Origin: an uncultured Trueperaceae bacterium
GTDB taxonomy: Bacteria; Deinococcota; Deinococci; Deinococcales; Trueperaceae
NCBI GenBank assembly: GCA_913057165.1
Contig: CAJXNS010000003.1
Span: 1-64,000, forward strand
DNA: 64,000 bases
Direction of reading: 5' to 3'
This document shows positions 1-8,124 of this stretch, piece by piece. The notes below the pieces were generated by a model. It had not been told where the DNA came from and ran no database searches. It saw only the letters and a program-made list of their open reading frames with translations. The translations under genes and the position numbers were made by a program. Positions within the stretch are counted from its first letter, which is position 1; each line of letters starts with the position of its first letter.

Positions 1-806
1 CGCAGATCGAGGAGTAACGCGGTTGACGCGTCGGCTGGGACCGCCTCAAGAACGCGTGCAACCGCTGTCGCGGTGCCAGGCTCGAAGGTCGGGATCCACA
101 GCCGGACGGCGTGGCGACCTGGGATCGCTTGCGCGTAGGGCCTCTGTGGCGCGCTGGCTCCGCGGTGCAAGGGCGGCTGCAACACGACAGGCTTGGCGAC
201 GCCGCGCCTGAGGACCACCGCCAGGACCGCCGGTCTCTGCAGCCGTTGGGCCGTGACGTTCAGCAGCTCGTGTGCGGGCAGGGCTCCCAAGGCCTGGCCG
301 CCGAGGTTGACCAGCACATCGCCGCGGTGCAATCCGGCGTTGCTTGCCAGGCCACCCGCGTACGGCCGTTCGATCAGGAGCCCTAAGCCTGGAAGGACGG
401 CCGTGCCGGCACCAAGGCGTTGATTAACTGCCTGCGGCCCCACGTTTGCCTGCGCCGTTGACGCAACCCGTGTGTCCGCGCGACGCCCGAGCCAGCGTGA
501 GTGGTCGTCATCAAGCCCTCTAAATGCACGCCTGAAAGCCCGGTCGAGCGCCTCTTGCCCGCCTGCTGCGATCACGCCCGGCCGGTACGCCTGTTGCCAA
601 GCCTGCCAGTTCAACGTGGTGCGGCTTAGGTGGTTTTGCTGCACGCGCCCAGCAACCGCGTCAAATAATGCTGCGCGTGCCTCGGGGCTTGCCAGCCACA
701 CCTCTTGACGACCCGGCACCACATCGGTTTGGGCGGACGCAACCGACGCCCAGAGCAGGACACATGCGACACAGGCGCTCCAGAGGTGGCGGCGAGCGAC
801 GGTCAC
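1..806 (-). CDS. secreted S41 (C-terminal processing) peptidase with PDZ domain, 3' end outside window
   Basis: Reading from a GTG at 806, the frame stays open to the window edge (268 codons). Residues 1-26 form a Sec signal peptide ending ASA-Q. Residues about 40-110 are a helical prodomain containing GLDDDHSRWLG, like the LDPHS-type motif of Ctp proteases. A PDZ domain follows (about 125-200, with GLLIERP and GDVLVNLGG). The last visible residues, VRLWIPTF...ALLLDLR, are the start of the S41 fold, where NPGG would follow. The catalytic Ser/Lys lie beyond the window. The GTG overlaps the GerMN stop as GTGA, so the two genes are translationally coupled. Such proteases trim periplasmic or envelope proteins; the substrate here is unknown. 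Confidence 0.82.
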   Translation of the reverse strand, partial: MTVARRHLWSACVACVLLWASVASAQTDVVPGRQEVWLASPEARAALFDAVAGRVQQNHLSRTTLNWQAWQQAYRPGVIAAGGQEALDRAFRRAFRGLDDDHSRWLGRRADTRVASTAQANVGPQAVNQRLGAGTAVLPGLGLLIERPYAGGLASNAGLHRGDVLVNLGGQALGALPAHELLNVTAQRLQRPAVLAVVLRRGVAKPVVLQPPLHRGASAPQRPYAQAIPGRHAVRLWIPTFEPGTATAVARVLEAVPADASTALLLDL

Positions 807-1315
807 CAGTTTGGCGTGCGCGCGTTTTCCGGTGGGCTCCAGGGCTGCTGCACGATTAAGCCCTCACCCCCCATGACGGTCAAAGCCTCGCCTTCAACCG
901 CCAGCCTGACGGCGTCCACGCCGGGTAGGTTCGCAAGCGACCATCGCAGCTGTTCAAGGCGGCCGCGCATGGACGCTGAACCTCCACCAGCCACAAAATC
1001 TTGGGTGAGGTCAACCGTCAATAGGCCGTCCTCTAGGGCGACCGATAGCGGCAGGACGGTGCTAGGGATTTCATGCGAAGCCCCTGGCACGTCCGCTGCG
1101 GCCAACGCCTGCAAAAGGTCCGCCACTTGCGTGGCAGGGTCGGTCGGGTGAACGGACACTGGAGTCGGCTCAAGACCGAAGGCTGTGTCGGTCGACGTCA
1201 CCAGGTACGCCTGTACGGTCACCGCACCGGCCGTGCGATCTTGCGTCCACCACCAGGCGATCCCGGCGCCTAGGACGATCAGGACCACGGCTGCAAGCCA
1301 GGCAGAGCGGCGCAC
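803..1315 (-). CDS. GerMN-domain protein, membrane anchored
   Basis: This 170-residue protein starts at GTG with an AAGG Shine-Dalgarno about 7 nt upstream. It has an N-terminal hydrophobic anchor (about residues 5-24, ending before WWWTQD) and then a GerMN domain (about 32-160: TVQAYLV, LLQALAAA, LTVDLTQDFV, LVNLPG-like LANLPGVDAVRLAVEG). GerMN domains were named from spore germination proteins but are common in the envelopes of non-sporulating bacteria, often with wall-active enzymes. It lies 9 nt after the malic enzyme and overlaps the S41 protease start, so an envelope role beside that protease is likely. The exact activity is unknown. Confidence 0.75.
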   Translation of the reverse strand: MRRSAWLAAVVLIVLGAGIAWWWTQDRTAGAVTVQAYLVTSTDTAFGLEPTPVSVHPTDPATQVADLLQALAAADVPGASHEIPSTVLPLSVALEDGLLTVDLTQDFVAGGGSASMRGRLEQLRWSLANLPGVDAVRLAVEGEALTVMGGEGLIVQQPWSPPENARTPNW

Positions 1316-1324
1316 GTCTAGGCC

Positions 1325-3043
1325 TTACCGGTCCCCACCGGCGGGCACCACGGGGACGTACCGCGGCATCCACATCACCGCGTCGACGGCTGCGCGCACG
1401 TCGCCCGGGCGTTCGGCACGCGCCACACCTTCGGCGTGGGCTTGCTCGACCACCGCAACGGCGACGTCACGACTGGCGCGACGAAGGTGCGCCACGTTCG
1501 GGTAAAGCGCGCCTTGCTCGAGTCGTTTGGCGTCCACCGCTTCGGCCAAGGCTTCAGCCGCGGCCGACAGCATGCCGTCAGTGACCCGTTCAGCCCGGGA
1601 CACAAGCGTGCCAAGACCGACGCCTGGGAAGATGAATGCGTTGTTGCCTTGACCGATGACCACGCGGCGGCCGTTGCGAATGACGTCAGGGAACGGACTT
1701 CCCGTGGCGACCAGGGCACGTCCGTCCGTCCACGCCAGGACGTCCTCTGGGCGGGCTTCTGAGTGGTGCGTGGGATTGGAAAGGGGCAACACAATGGGTG
1801 CGGGCGTGTTGGCGTCCACCGCCCGCACGACCGTCTCATCAAATGCACCACGCTGGCCCGATAAGCCCACCAGGCTTGTCACAGACGCATGATGAATCGT
1901 TTCGAGCAAGGACGGGATGTCGCCTTCCAGCGACCAACCGGCGACCAGGTCGGGGTCTTGGGCGACTTCATCTTTGTAGACGTCAAGGCCGCCACGGCCG
2001 CGCACGATCAGGCCTTTGGAGTCATGCACCAACACGCGCCGGTGGGCTTCGTCTTCACTCAACCCAGCACGCACCAGGCCAGACTTGATTTGGCGCGCCA
2101 CACCCACACCACCTGCACCCGCGCCGTGAATGGCGATCACCTGTTCGGCGAACGGTCTGCGTGTGGACCGCGAGGCCGCGAGCAGACCAGAAAGCACCAC
2201 CGCTCCGGTGCCTTGGATGTCATCGTTAAAACTGGGGAGGCGGTCACGGTAGCGGTCGAGCAGGTCAAACGCGCGTTGTTTGCTGAAGTCTTCCCACTGC
2301 AAGATCGCGTCCGGGTAGCGCTTGGCGAACGCGCGCACGAAGTCCTCCATGAACGCGTCGTAGGCTTCTCCGGTGAGGCGGCGGTGGCGGACGCCTAAGT
2401 ACATCGGGTCTTCAAGCAAATCCTGGCGGTTGGTCCCTACATCCAGCTCGATCGGAAGGGTGGCGCCCGGATCGATGCCCGCAGCTAGGGTGTAAAGCGA
2501 CAGTTTGCCAATACAGATGGCCATGCCGCCAAAGCCTTGATCGCCGATCCCGAGGATGCCCTCGCTGTCGGTGGCGACCGCGAGTTTCACGTCAGGCTGA
2601 GGCAGGTTCGCCAGCAGCTGGTCGACACGGCCGATCGTTTCGGTGGACACCACCAAGCCGCGAGGATGCCGGTAGAGGCGGCTGAACTGTTCGACAGCCT
2701 CTGCCACGGTGGGGGTGTAGATGAGCGGCAGGATCTCTTCAACATGCCGCTCCAGCAGCGCGTAGAAGACGACCTCGTTGCGGTCCTGCAGGACCCGTAG
2801 GAAGACGTGCTTGTCCAGATCGGTGGTGAAGCCGCGGAGGTTGTCTTCAGCTCGGGTGACCTGTTCTTCGAGGGTGGAGATGTGCGGGGGTAGCAGGCCG
2901 TGCAAGTTGAACGCATCGCGTTCTTCGGCGGTGAAGGCGGATTCTTTGTTGAGGATGGGGAAACGCGTCAGCATGGTGCCGGGCAGGTTCGTTTCAAGGA
3001 CCTCGGTACCGTCCTCACGCGTGCGTCGTTCGTAGGGAATCAT
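1325..3043 (-). CDS. NAD-dependent malic enzyme (malate to pyruvate + CO2)
   Basis: The 572 residues match the long malic enzyme family (SfcA/MaeA-like), which oxidatively decarboxylates malate in the cytosol. N-terminal malic domain: Tyr in LPLIYTPTV, RGLVVSTETIGRV, SEGILGIGDQGFGGM, and the metal and substrate segment QWEDFSKQRAF with SFNDDIQGTGAV. C-terminal NAD-binding domain: HGAGAGGVGVA Rossmann loop, then GLSGQRGAF and LPLSNPTHHSEA. The ATG at 3043 has AAGGAGA 4 nt upstream. The gene is 23 nt downstream of the TPR gene and probably co-transcribed. NAD preference is inferred from family similarity only. Confidence 0.93.
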   Translation of the reverse strand: MIPYERRTREDGTEVLETNLPGTMLTRFPILNKESAFTAEERDAFNLHGLLPPHISTLEEQVTRAEDNLRGFTTDLDKHVFLRVLQDRNEVVFYALLERHVEEILPLIYTPTVAEAVEQFSRLYRHPRGLVVSTETIGRVDQLLANLPQPDVKLAVATDSEGILGIGDQGFGGMAICIGKLSLYTLAAGIDPGATLPIELDVGTNRQDLLEDPMYLGVRHRRLTGEAYDAFMEDFVRAFAKRYPDAILQWEDFSKQRAFDLLDRYRDRLPSFNDDIQGTGAVVLSGLLAASRSTRRPFAEQVIAIHGAGAGGVGVARQIKSGLVRAGLSEDEAHRRVLVHDSKGLIVRGRGGLDVYKDEVAQDPDLVAGWSLEGDIPSLLETIHHASVTSLVGLSGQRGAFDETVVRAVDANTPAPIVLPLSNPTHHSEARPEDVLAWTDGRALVATGSPFPDVIRNGRRVVIGQGNNAFIFPGVGLGTLVSRAERVTDGMLSAAAEALAEAVDAKRLEQGALYPNVAHLRRASRDVAVAVVEQAHAEGVARAERPGDVRAAVDAVMWMPRYVPVVPAGGDR

Positions 3044-3066
3044 GCGGTCTCCTTGGGTCGGTGGGC

Positions 3067-4227
3067 TTACGGCCGGTTGGGCCCGGCCAGCATGCGGGAT
3101 TGTTCGGCGAAGAACGTCAAGGTGGCGTCACCTGGCGCGCGCTGCAAGGCGCGTTCAAAGGCGTCGGCTGCGTCCTGCCAGGCACTGCGGTTGAAGTGGA
3201 TCTGACCGACTTGCGCCCACGGAGCTGCCCATGACGGTTGCTCACCAGCGAGGAGGGTCAAGCGTTCAATGGCCCCTCCTACGTTGCCTGCATCGTACTC
3301 CTCGAGGGCTGCTTGGTACGCCAGCGCAGCTTGAGTACCTACCTCCGTCGCGTGCCTGACCGTTTGTTTCAAGCGTCGCAACGCTGGGTGGTTTGGGAAG
3401 CGTTGCTCAAGGTTCGCGACGTGCGTGACAGCGGCATCGGTATCGCCCGCCTGCAGTGCCGCTTCGACGACACCTGCCGCCGGCGCGCCCCAGTCCGCAG
3501 CGGCCGTGGCGGCGGTCATAAAAGCCTGTTCGGCTGCCGTCCAATCACCGTCCGCACCCAAGGCGAGGGCATGCCGGTACGCCTCGCTGGCCTCAAGGCC
3601 CCACCGTTCGCGTTCTTGAACGACACCGAGCGCATGGGCGATCTCGCGGTCATCTGGAAACTCGCGGGCCAGTGCCTGCAGGCGCCGCAAGGCGTCGGTG
3701 CGCCGATCTTGCTCGAGATCAAGACGGGCCTGCAAACGCCGCGCGGTGAGAAGGGTGGGCGCGTCAGCCAAGGCTTGCTCGATGAACGTTCGCGCGGCAG
3801 GCAGATCATCCTCTTCAAACCGGGCGTAAGCCAGTTGGGTGCGCACCTCGGCGCGTGCGGCGCGTTCGTCTGCCGTTAGGCCACCCTGTTGGTCTTCAAG
3901 TTGGGTCCACGTGACGTTGGCCCGCACCCACCAGGAGACCGCTTGGAGCGTACGGGCAAGCTGCCGCAAGGCCGCCGCTTGCGCCTGAGGCGTGGTGGCC
4001 TCCGCCACAGCGAGTTCGGCTGCCTCAATGGCGACCGACCAGACGGGAACATCCGGCGTGGCGTCCACCTGACTTTGTTGGGCACGCTCGAACGCTTCGG
4101 TAGCAGCCGTCAGCTCAGCCGATTGCGCAGCCACCGTCTGGGTCAGCATGCACACCATGATGATGACGGCCAAAGGCCCCCCACGCGGGCGTCGCTGGCG
4201 GGTGATGGTGCGGTCTGCGAGGGTCAT
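3067..4227 (-). CDS. secreted or membrane-anchored TPR-repeat protein
   Basis: The product has 386 residues. After a basic start (RTITRQRRPRGG) comes a hydrophobic stretch (about 18-34) ending VAAQSAE, which reads as a signal peptide, so the protein is probably periplasmic. The rest is alpha-helical with TPR signatures, for example LAYARFEEDDLPAARTFIEQAL, GVVQERERWGLEASEAYRHAL and, near the end, VGQIHFNRSAWQDAADAFERAL. TPRs are protein-binding scaffolds; no enzymatic motif is seen. It is the first gene of the minus-strand set leading to the malic enzyme, GerMN and S41 genes, and is divergent from ffh. Confidence 0.72.
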   Translation of the reverse strand: MTLADRTITRQRRPRGGPLAVIIMVCMLTQTVAAQSAELTAATEAFERAQQSQVDATPDVPVWSVAIEAAELAVAEATTPQAQAAALRQLARTLQAVSWWVRANVTWTQLEDQQGGLTADERAARAEVRTQLAYARFEEDDLPAARTFIEQALADAPTLLTARRLQARLDLEQDRRTDALRRLQALAREFPDDREIAHALGVVQERERWGLEASEAYRHALALGADGDWTAAEQAFMTAATAAADWGAPAAGVVEAALQAGDTDAAVTHVANLEQRFPNHPALRRLKQTVRHATEVGTQAALAYQAALEEYDAGNVGGAIERLTLLAGEQPSWAAPWAQVGQIHFNRSAWQDAADAFERALQRAPGDATLTFFAEQSRMLAGPNRP

Positions 4228-4258
4228 GGCTACCTAATTGGACTGTAGCAAAGCCATC

Positions 4259-4287
4259 TTGACGGTTGGGTGGCGCTTGGCTACCCT
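4259..4287 (+). promoter_or_regulatory. ffh promoter
   Basis: TTGACG (4259-4264), a 17-nt spacer and TACCCT (4282-4287) make a good sigma-70-type promoter. Predicted transcription start is near 4294, just ahead of the Shine-Dalgarno at 4295, so the leader is very short. Confidence 0.65.
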
Positions 4288-4306
4288 CGCGTTCGGAGGA
4301 TGTCCC

Positions 4307-5635
4307 TTGTTTGAAGCCTTAGGCGAACGCCTACAGTCGATTGCCGCCAGCCTGAAAGGGCGCGGCAAGCTGACCGAAAGCGACGTAAAACAAGCGCTGC
4401 GCGAAGTGCGTATTGCGCTGCTGGAAGCCGACGTGCATGTCGATGTGGCGCGAGCCTTCACGCAAGCGGTACAGGAACGCGCGGTCGGGAGCGACACGCT
4501 ACTCAGCCTCACGCCGGACCAGCGGGTGATTGGGCACGTGCGCGACGAGTTGCGCGAGGTCCTGGGCAGGGATGCGTCGGTGCCTGAACTTGCCAACGAC
4601 GGCAACGTGTGGCTGCTCATGGGGCTTCAAGGGGCAGGTAAAACCACCACCGCCGGCAAGCTTGCCTACCACTACAAATCGAAAGGACGTCGGCCGCTTC
4701 TCGTGGCTGCCGACACCCAACGGCCGGCCGCGCGAGACCAGCTTGAGGTGCTTGCAGGTCAGGTCGGCGTTCCGATTCTGAAGGTGGCTGATGGTGAGGC
4801 GCCCGAGACCACCGCGCAGCGGCTTCGCGCTTGGTTGGCGGATGATTTTCGGGATTTGGTGATTGTGGACACCGCCGGACGCTTGCAGGTTGACGAGGCT
4901 TTGATGGATGAGCTGGCTGCATTGTCGCAGGCCGTGGGTCCAACCGAACGCCTGCTGGTGATCGATGCGATGACGGGGCAACAGTCACTCCCTGTTGCGC
5001 AAACGTTCGACGAACGCGTGGGTGTCAGCGGGTTGGTCCTCAGCAAGACGGACGGTGATGCGCGGGGTGGCGCGGCGTTATCGGCCAAACATGTGACCGG
5101 TAAACCGATCGTGTTCGCAGGAACCAGTGAACGCCTGGATGGCCTTGAGCCGTTCCGTCCCGACCGGGCGGCTGACCGCATTCTCGGTATGGGTGACGTG
5201 CTGACCCTGATCGAGAAGGCCGAGGCGCTTGAAGCTGAGGAGTCCGAAGGAGCGGCTGCCGGACGTACGCCACAAGATTTCACCTTGCAGGACATGCTGA
5301 ACCAAATGCGGCAGCTCAAGAAGCTGGGGTCCTTTGGTGAGGTGCTCAGCATGATCCCCGGGGCGAACAAGATGCTGCCTGAGGGTGCGTCGGTGGATGA
5401 GAAAGAAATCGGTCGGATGGAAGCCATCCTGTCCAGCATGACGGAGAAAGAGCGCACGATGCCGAAACTGCTTGATGCCAGCCGACGCAAGCGGATTGCG
5501 GCCGGGTCTGGCACCCAGGTGCAGGACGTTAACCGTTTGGTGAAGAACTACGACCAGATGAAGAAAATGATGAAGCGAATGGGCAAAGGCCGGCGTGGGG
5601 GGATGGGCTTACCGCCAGGCGTGGGCGGACGCTGA
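4307..5635 (+). CDS. ffh: signal recognition particle GTPase Ffh
   Basis: Ffh binds SRP RNA and the signal sequences of membrane proteins at the ribosome and, with FtsY, targets them to the translocon. The best start is TTG at 4307: GGAGG lies at 4295-4299, 7 nt ahead, and translation begins [12 protein letters not shown] as in other Ffh proteins (442 aa). N domain about 1-90. G domain: [10 protein letters not shown] (P-loop), [23 protein letters not shown] and [11 protein letters not shown]-terminal methionine-rich M domain from about 300 ([29 protein letters not shown]). In-frame upstream starts exist but lack a ribosome binding site and precede the promoter. A TTG start in an essential gene is notable. 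Confidence 0.96.
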   Translation: MFEALGERLQSIAASLKGRGKLTESDVKQALREVRIALLEADVHVDVARAFTQAVQERAVGSDTLLSLTPDQRVIGHVRDELREVLGRDASVPELANDGNVWLLMGLQGAGKTTTAGKLAYHYKSKGRRPLLVAADTQRPAARDQLEVLAGQVGVPILKVADGEAPETTAQRLRAWLADDFRDLVIVDTAGRLQVDEALMDELAALSQAVGPTERLLVIDAMTGQQSLPVAQTFDERVGVSGLVLSKTDGDARGGAALSAKHVTGKPIVFAGTSERLDGLEPFRPDRAADRILGMGDVLTLIEKAEALEAEESEGAAAGRTPQDFTLQDMLNQMRQLKKLGSFGEVLSMIPGANKMLPEGASVDEKEIGRMEAILSSMTEKERTMPKLLDASRRKRIAAGSGTQVQDVNRLVKNYDQMKKMMKRMGKGRRGGMGLPPGVGGR

Positions 5636-5640
5636 GGTCG

Positions 5641-5670
5641 TTGCCTACGCTGCGCGTTTCGTGCTAATCT
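5641..5670 (+). promoter_or_regulatory. rpsP operon promoter
   Basis: TTGCCT (5641-5646), an 18-nt spacer and TAATCT (5665-5670) lie directly after the ffh stop. The leader to the rpsP ATG is about 80 nt and contains a small GCCAC/GTGGC hairpin. Confidence 0.55.
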
Positions 5671-5757
5671 GTCCCACTGCTGCCACGTCATGTTGTGGCG
5701 CCTTAACTTGATTGCCGCTCACGGCCGAGGTTGCGGCCCGGGGAAGGAACGACCGAA

Positions 5758-6060
5758 ATGGTGAAGATTCGTCTGATGCGCATGGGTTCAAAACGCAACC
5801 CGCACTATCGCGTGGTGGTGACCGACGCCCGCAAGAAGCGTTCGGCTGACTACATTGAACAACTGGGTTACTACGACCCCCGCGACACGACCGAAGAGCC
5901 GCTCAAAGTCAACACGGAACGCGCGCAGCACTGGTTGAGCGTTGGCGCCCAACCGACCGATACGGTCGTGCGCTTGTTCCAGCAGGCTGGCGTGGAGGTT
6001 CCCGCCGTCCAAGCCAAGCGTCGCAACGCCTACACGCAGCGCGTGGCTGCCGGCAGCTAA
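5758..6060 (+). CDS. rpsP: 30S ribosomal protein bS16
   Basis: Product of 100 residues, beginning [21 protein letters not shown] and carrying the family motif [20 protein letters not shown]; it is slightly longer than the usual 80-90 residues because of a basic tail ([16 protein letters not shown]). It binds 16S rRNA and helps assemble the small subunit. ATG 5758 follows AAGGA at 5744-5748. An in-frame GTG/ATG-like start upstream would only add a non-conserved nonapeptide. First gene of rpsP-khpA-rimM-trmD, the order common in Thermus and many other bacteria. Confidence 0.97.
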   Translation: MVKIRLMRMGSKRNPHYRVVVTDARKKRSADYIEQLGYYDPRDTTEEPLKVNTERAQHWLSVGAQPTDTVVRLFQQAGVEVPAVQAKRRNAYTQRVAAGS

Positions 6061-6072
6061 ACACGGCCTGTC

Positions 6073-6303
6073 ATGACGCTTGAACTCGTCACTTTCGTGG
6101 TGCAAAACCTGGTCGAAGATCCTGATGCTTTGACGGTTGAAGCCCATCGCTCCGATAGCGGTCTGAGGATTGATATCGCTTGCGGAGAAGGTGACGCCGG
6201 GCGCATCATCGGCCGGAACGGCCGCATTATCAACGCCATCCGCACGCTTGCTCGCGCAGCGGCAGACGGCCGTGAACGAATCGATATCAACCTCGCGGAT
6301 TGA
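6073..6303 (+). CDS. khpA: KH-domain RNA-binding protein KhpA
   Basis: The product is a single KH domain of 76 residues (LVEDPDALTVEAHRSDSG, then the GxxG loop in DAGRIIGRNGRIINAI). KhpA-type proteins bind RNA, often with KhpB, and affect ribosome assembly and cell division. The gene sits 12 nt after rpsP and ends in an ATGA overlap with rimM, matching the conserved cluster in which this KH protein lies between bS16 and RimM. Confidence 0.93.
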   Translation: MTLELVTFVVQNLVEDPDALTVEAHRSDSGLRIDIACGEGDAGRIIGRNGRIINAIRTLARAAADGRERIDINLAD

Positions 6304-6806
6304 CCTCATTGAACCGCAACCCAAAAGGCCCACCGGACGGTTTCGTTCCGGTGGGCCGTGTTGGTAAAGCCCACGGCCTCAAGGGTGGGTTTCGCCTTCA
6401 GGCTGACGGTCTGAACGTTGAACGTCTCGCGCCAGGCGACCCGGTGTGGCTCGACGGCCTCGGTGAAGCCGTGATTGAGACATTGGAACCCCGCGCCTCG
6501 TTTGCGGTGGTGCAGGTTGACCGCGTCCGGGATGCCGACCACGCCCGCATGCTGCTGCACCACTCTGTGTACGCGGTGGTTGCGGACGAGGATGTGCAAC
6601 CAGACCCGGAAGGCATGCCGGTCATCTTGAACGGCCAGCCGTTCGGTGAGATTGTCCGCTTGCTTGGAAGCGACGCGAGTCCCCTGGTCGAGGTTGACAC
6701 GGAGACGGTCGGACGTATCCTCGTCCCGGCCGTCGCGCCTTACGTACACTGGCGCCCCGATGGGCTGCACCTGGAAGACCCACCTGAAGGGCTGCTGCCG
6801 TCATGA
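6300..6806 (+). CDS. rimM: 16S rRNA processing protein RimM
   Basis: RimM (168 aa) assists maturation of the 30S head by binding uS19. The N-terminal beta-barrel domain starts VPVGRVGKAHGLKGGFRL, the family signature with the conserved GxHGLKG. The C-terminal PRC-barrel is seen in GEIVRLLGSDASPLVEV and ILVPAVAPYVHWRPDGLHLEDPPEGLL. The start overlaps khpA by ATGA and the end overlaps trmD by ATGA. Confidence 0.95.
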   Translation: MTSLNRNPKGPPDGFVPVGRVGKAHGLKGGFRLQADGLNVERLAPGDPVWLDGLGEAVIETLEPRASFAVVQVDRVRDADHARMLLHHSVYAVVADEDVQPDPEGMPVILNGQPFGEIVRLLGSDASPLVEVDTETVGRILVPAVAPYVHWRPDGLHLEDPPEGLLPS

Positions 6807-7549
6807 TCGTCACGATCTACACGCTCTTTCCGAATCTCGTTGAGCCGTACCTCCAAGAGGCGATCTTGGCGCGAGCGATCCACGAGGGCAAGCTAACCGT
6901 TCAGATACGCGATTTAAGACGCTTTGCAGGCAACGCCAGCGGCCGGGTTGACGACGCGCCTTACGGTGGTGGCGCTGGCATGGTGATCCGACCGGATGTG
7001 GTGACCGCAGCGCTCAACGAAGTCACCCAAGACGAACCACCCCCCAATGAAACGGTGCTGCTCACGCCGGCAGGTGAACGCGCCACGCAACGCACCATGG
7101 AGGACCTCGCCACGCAAACCCACATCTGCCTGGTTGCCGGTCGGTACGAGGGGTTTGATGCGCGCGCCGAAAGCCGTTTCGACCGGCACTTATCGATTGG
7201 TGATTACGTCTTGATGGGCGGGGAACTCCCCGCGCTCGTGGTCCTTGAGGCTGTGGCGCGCCTGCTTCCAGGCGTGTTGGGTGATGAGGACAGCCACCGT
7301 CACGACTCGTTTTCAACGGGTCTGCTGGACCACCCGCAGTACACACGCCCTGCCGTCTTTGAGGGGGAAGCGGTCCCTGATGTGCTCACGTCAGGCCATC
7401 ACGCCAATGTGGCGCAGTGGCGTCGGCGCACAGCGCTTGAACGCACCGCCAAGGTCCGGCCGGACCTGATCGACCCCAAAAAGCTCACGCCCGACGAGCG
7501 GGCGTGGCTGACGGCGCTACAACACAACAACAACGAAGACGACGCTTAA
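6803..7549 (+). CDS. trmD: tRNA (guanine-37-N1)-methyltransferase TrmD
   Basis: TrmD puts m1G at position 37 of tRNAs with G36G37, using SAM, and prevents +1 frameshifting. Visible SPOUT motifs: DAPYGGGAGMV, LLTPAGERATQ, GRYEGFDAR, the knotted SAM site ISIGDYVLMGGELPALV (written here as LSIGDYVLMGGELP) and DSFSTGLLDHPQYTRP. Length 248 aa is normal. It is the last gene of the rpsP operon; rplS, which often follows, is absent. Its TAA interlocks with the stop of the convergent Skp-like gene (TTAA at 7546-7549). Confidence 0.96.
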   Translation: MIVTIYTLFPNLVEPYLQEAILARAIHEGKLTVQIRDLRRFAGNASGRVDDAPYGGGAGMVIRPDVVTAALNEVTQDEPPPNETVLLTPAGERATQRTMEDLATQTHICLVAGRYEGFDARAESRFDRHLSIGDYVLMGGELPALVVLEAVARLLPGVLGDEDSHRHDSFSTGLLDHPQYTRPAVFEGEAVPDVLTSGHHANVAQWRRRTALERTAKVRPDLIDPKKLTPDERAWLTALQHNNNEDDA

Positions 7550-8043
7550 GGCGAGCCGTACTCCGTTTGCATACGCTCAACAGCTTGGTCGGTCAGATCG
7601 GGCACGTCGTCGGCGGCGAACACCACCAAGCCTGAAGCCGAACCGATATCCAGTACCAGGTCGTAACCCTGGTCGGCGGCCAAGCCTTCGATGATGACGT
7701 TGGCGGCCTGTTCGGCAGGCGCGGCTGCGTCTCGGATCGCCTGCACGCCTTCGTTACGGCGTGTCTCGATCGTCACCGACAGGGCCTGCAGTAGCTCTTG
7801 CTGTTCGGCGGACAGCTGACCGTTTTGCGCCTGACCGAGCAGGTCTTGACGCTGCTGCAGCAGCTCTTGAAGTTCGCCGTCCAACGATTGCGTCAGGCGA
7901 TCGATCTCCGCTTGCGCTGGGTGCGCACGAATCAGCGCTTGCGTGTCCACAAAGGCGAGCGAGACTTGGGCGGACGCCTGGCCCGCAATGGCGACAAGCA
8001 GGACAACAACGAACGTAAGGGGGGCTGCAATGCGTTTCATCAC
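7546..8043 (-). CDS. OmpH/Skp-family periplasmic chaperone-like protein
   Basis: A Sec signal peptide (about 1-25, ending ASAQ) precedes SLAFVDTQALIRAHP, the typical OmpH/Skp opening, then a long coiled coil (about 45-120: LTQSLDGELQELLQQRQDLL...) and a short beta tail. Skp holds unfolded outer-membrane proteins in the periplasm. The previously obvious ATG is at 8040, but a GTG at 8043 lies exactly 6 nt behind a TACCGT -10 box, fitting the leaderless pattern seen widely here. The difference is one residue. Its presence implies an outer membrane. Confidence 0.8.
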   Translation of the reverse strand: MMKRIAAPLTFVVVLLVAIAGQASAQVSLAFVDTQALIRAHPAQAEIDRLTQSLDGELQELLQQRQDLLGQAQNGQLSAEQQELLQALSVTIETRRNEGVQAIRDAAAPAEQAANVIIEGLAADQGYDLVLDIGSASGLVVFAADDVPDLTDQAVERMQTEYGSP

Positions 8044-8049
8044 GGTCCG

Positions 8050-8116
8050 ACGGTACCACCCACACCACGGAGTGCGCAGCCAGCGCCGAGAACCGGTCCG
8101 CCGTTGGCGGTACGAT
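8050..8116. promoter_or_regulatory. divergent leaderless promoters for the Skp-like and prepilin peptidase genes
   Basis: Minus strand: TACCGT (8055-8050) ends 6 nt before the GTG at 8043. Plus strand: TACGAT (8111-8116) ends 8 nt before the ATG at 8125. Neither gene has a Shine-Dalgarno at usable spacing, so both transcripts are probably leaderless. Clear -35 boxes are not seen. Confidence 0.5.
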
Positions 8117-8124
8117 GCCGCGGC

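Noticed and set aside
23-708. Plus-strand frames in the first 800 bases
   Set aside because: The minus strand carries a continuous S41/PDZ protease frame with signal peptide and clear motifs; the plus frames are its shadows.
5680-5700. Riboswitch or ribosomal-protein leader in front of rpsP
   Set aside because: Only one weak 5-bp stem is visible; there is no recognisable conserved leader.
7798-8124. Longer N-terminus of the prepilin peptidase
   Set aside because: It is antisense to the Skp-like gene and lies upstream of the TACGAT box.
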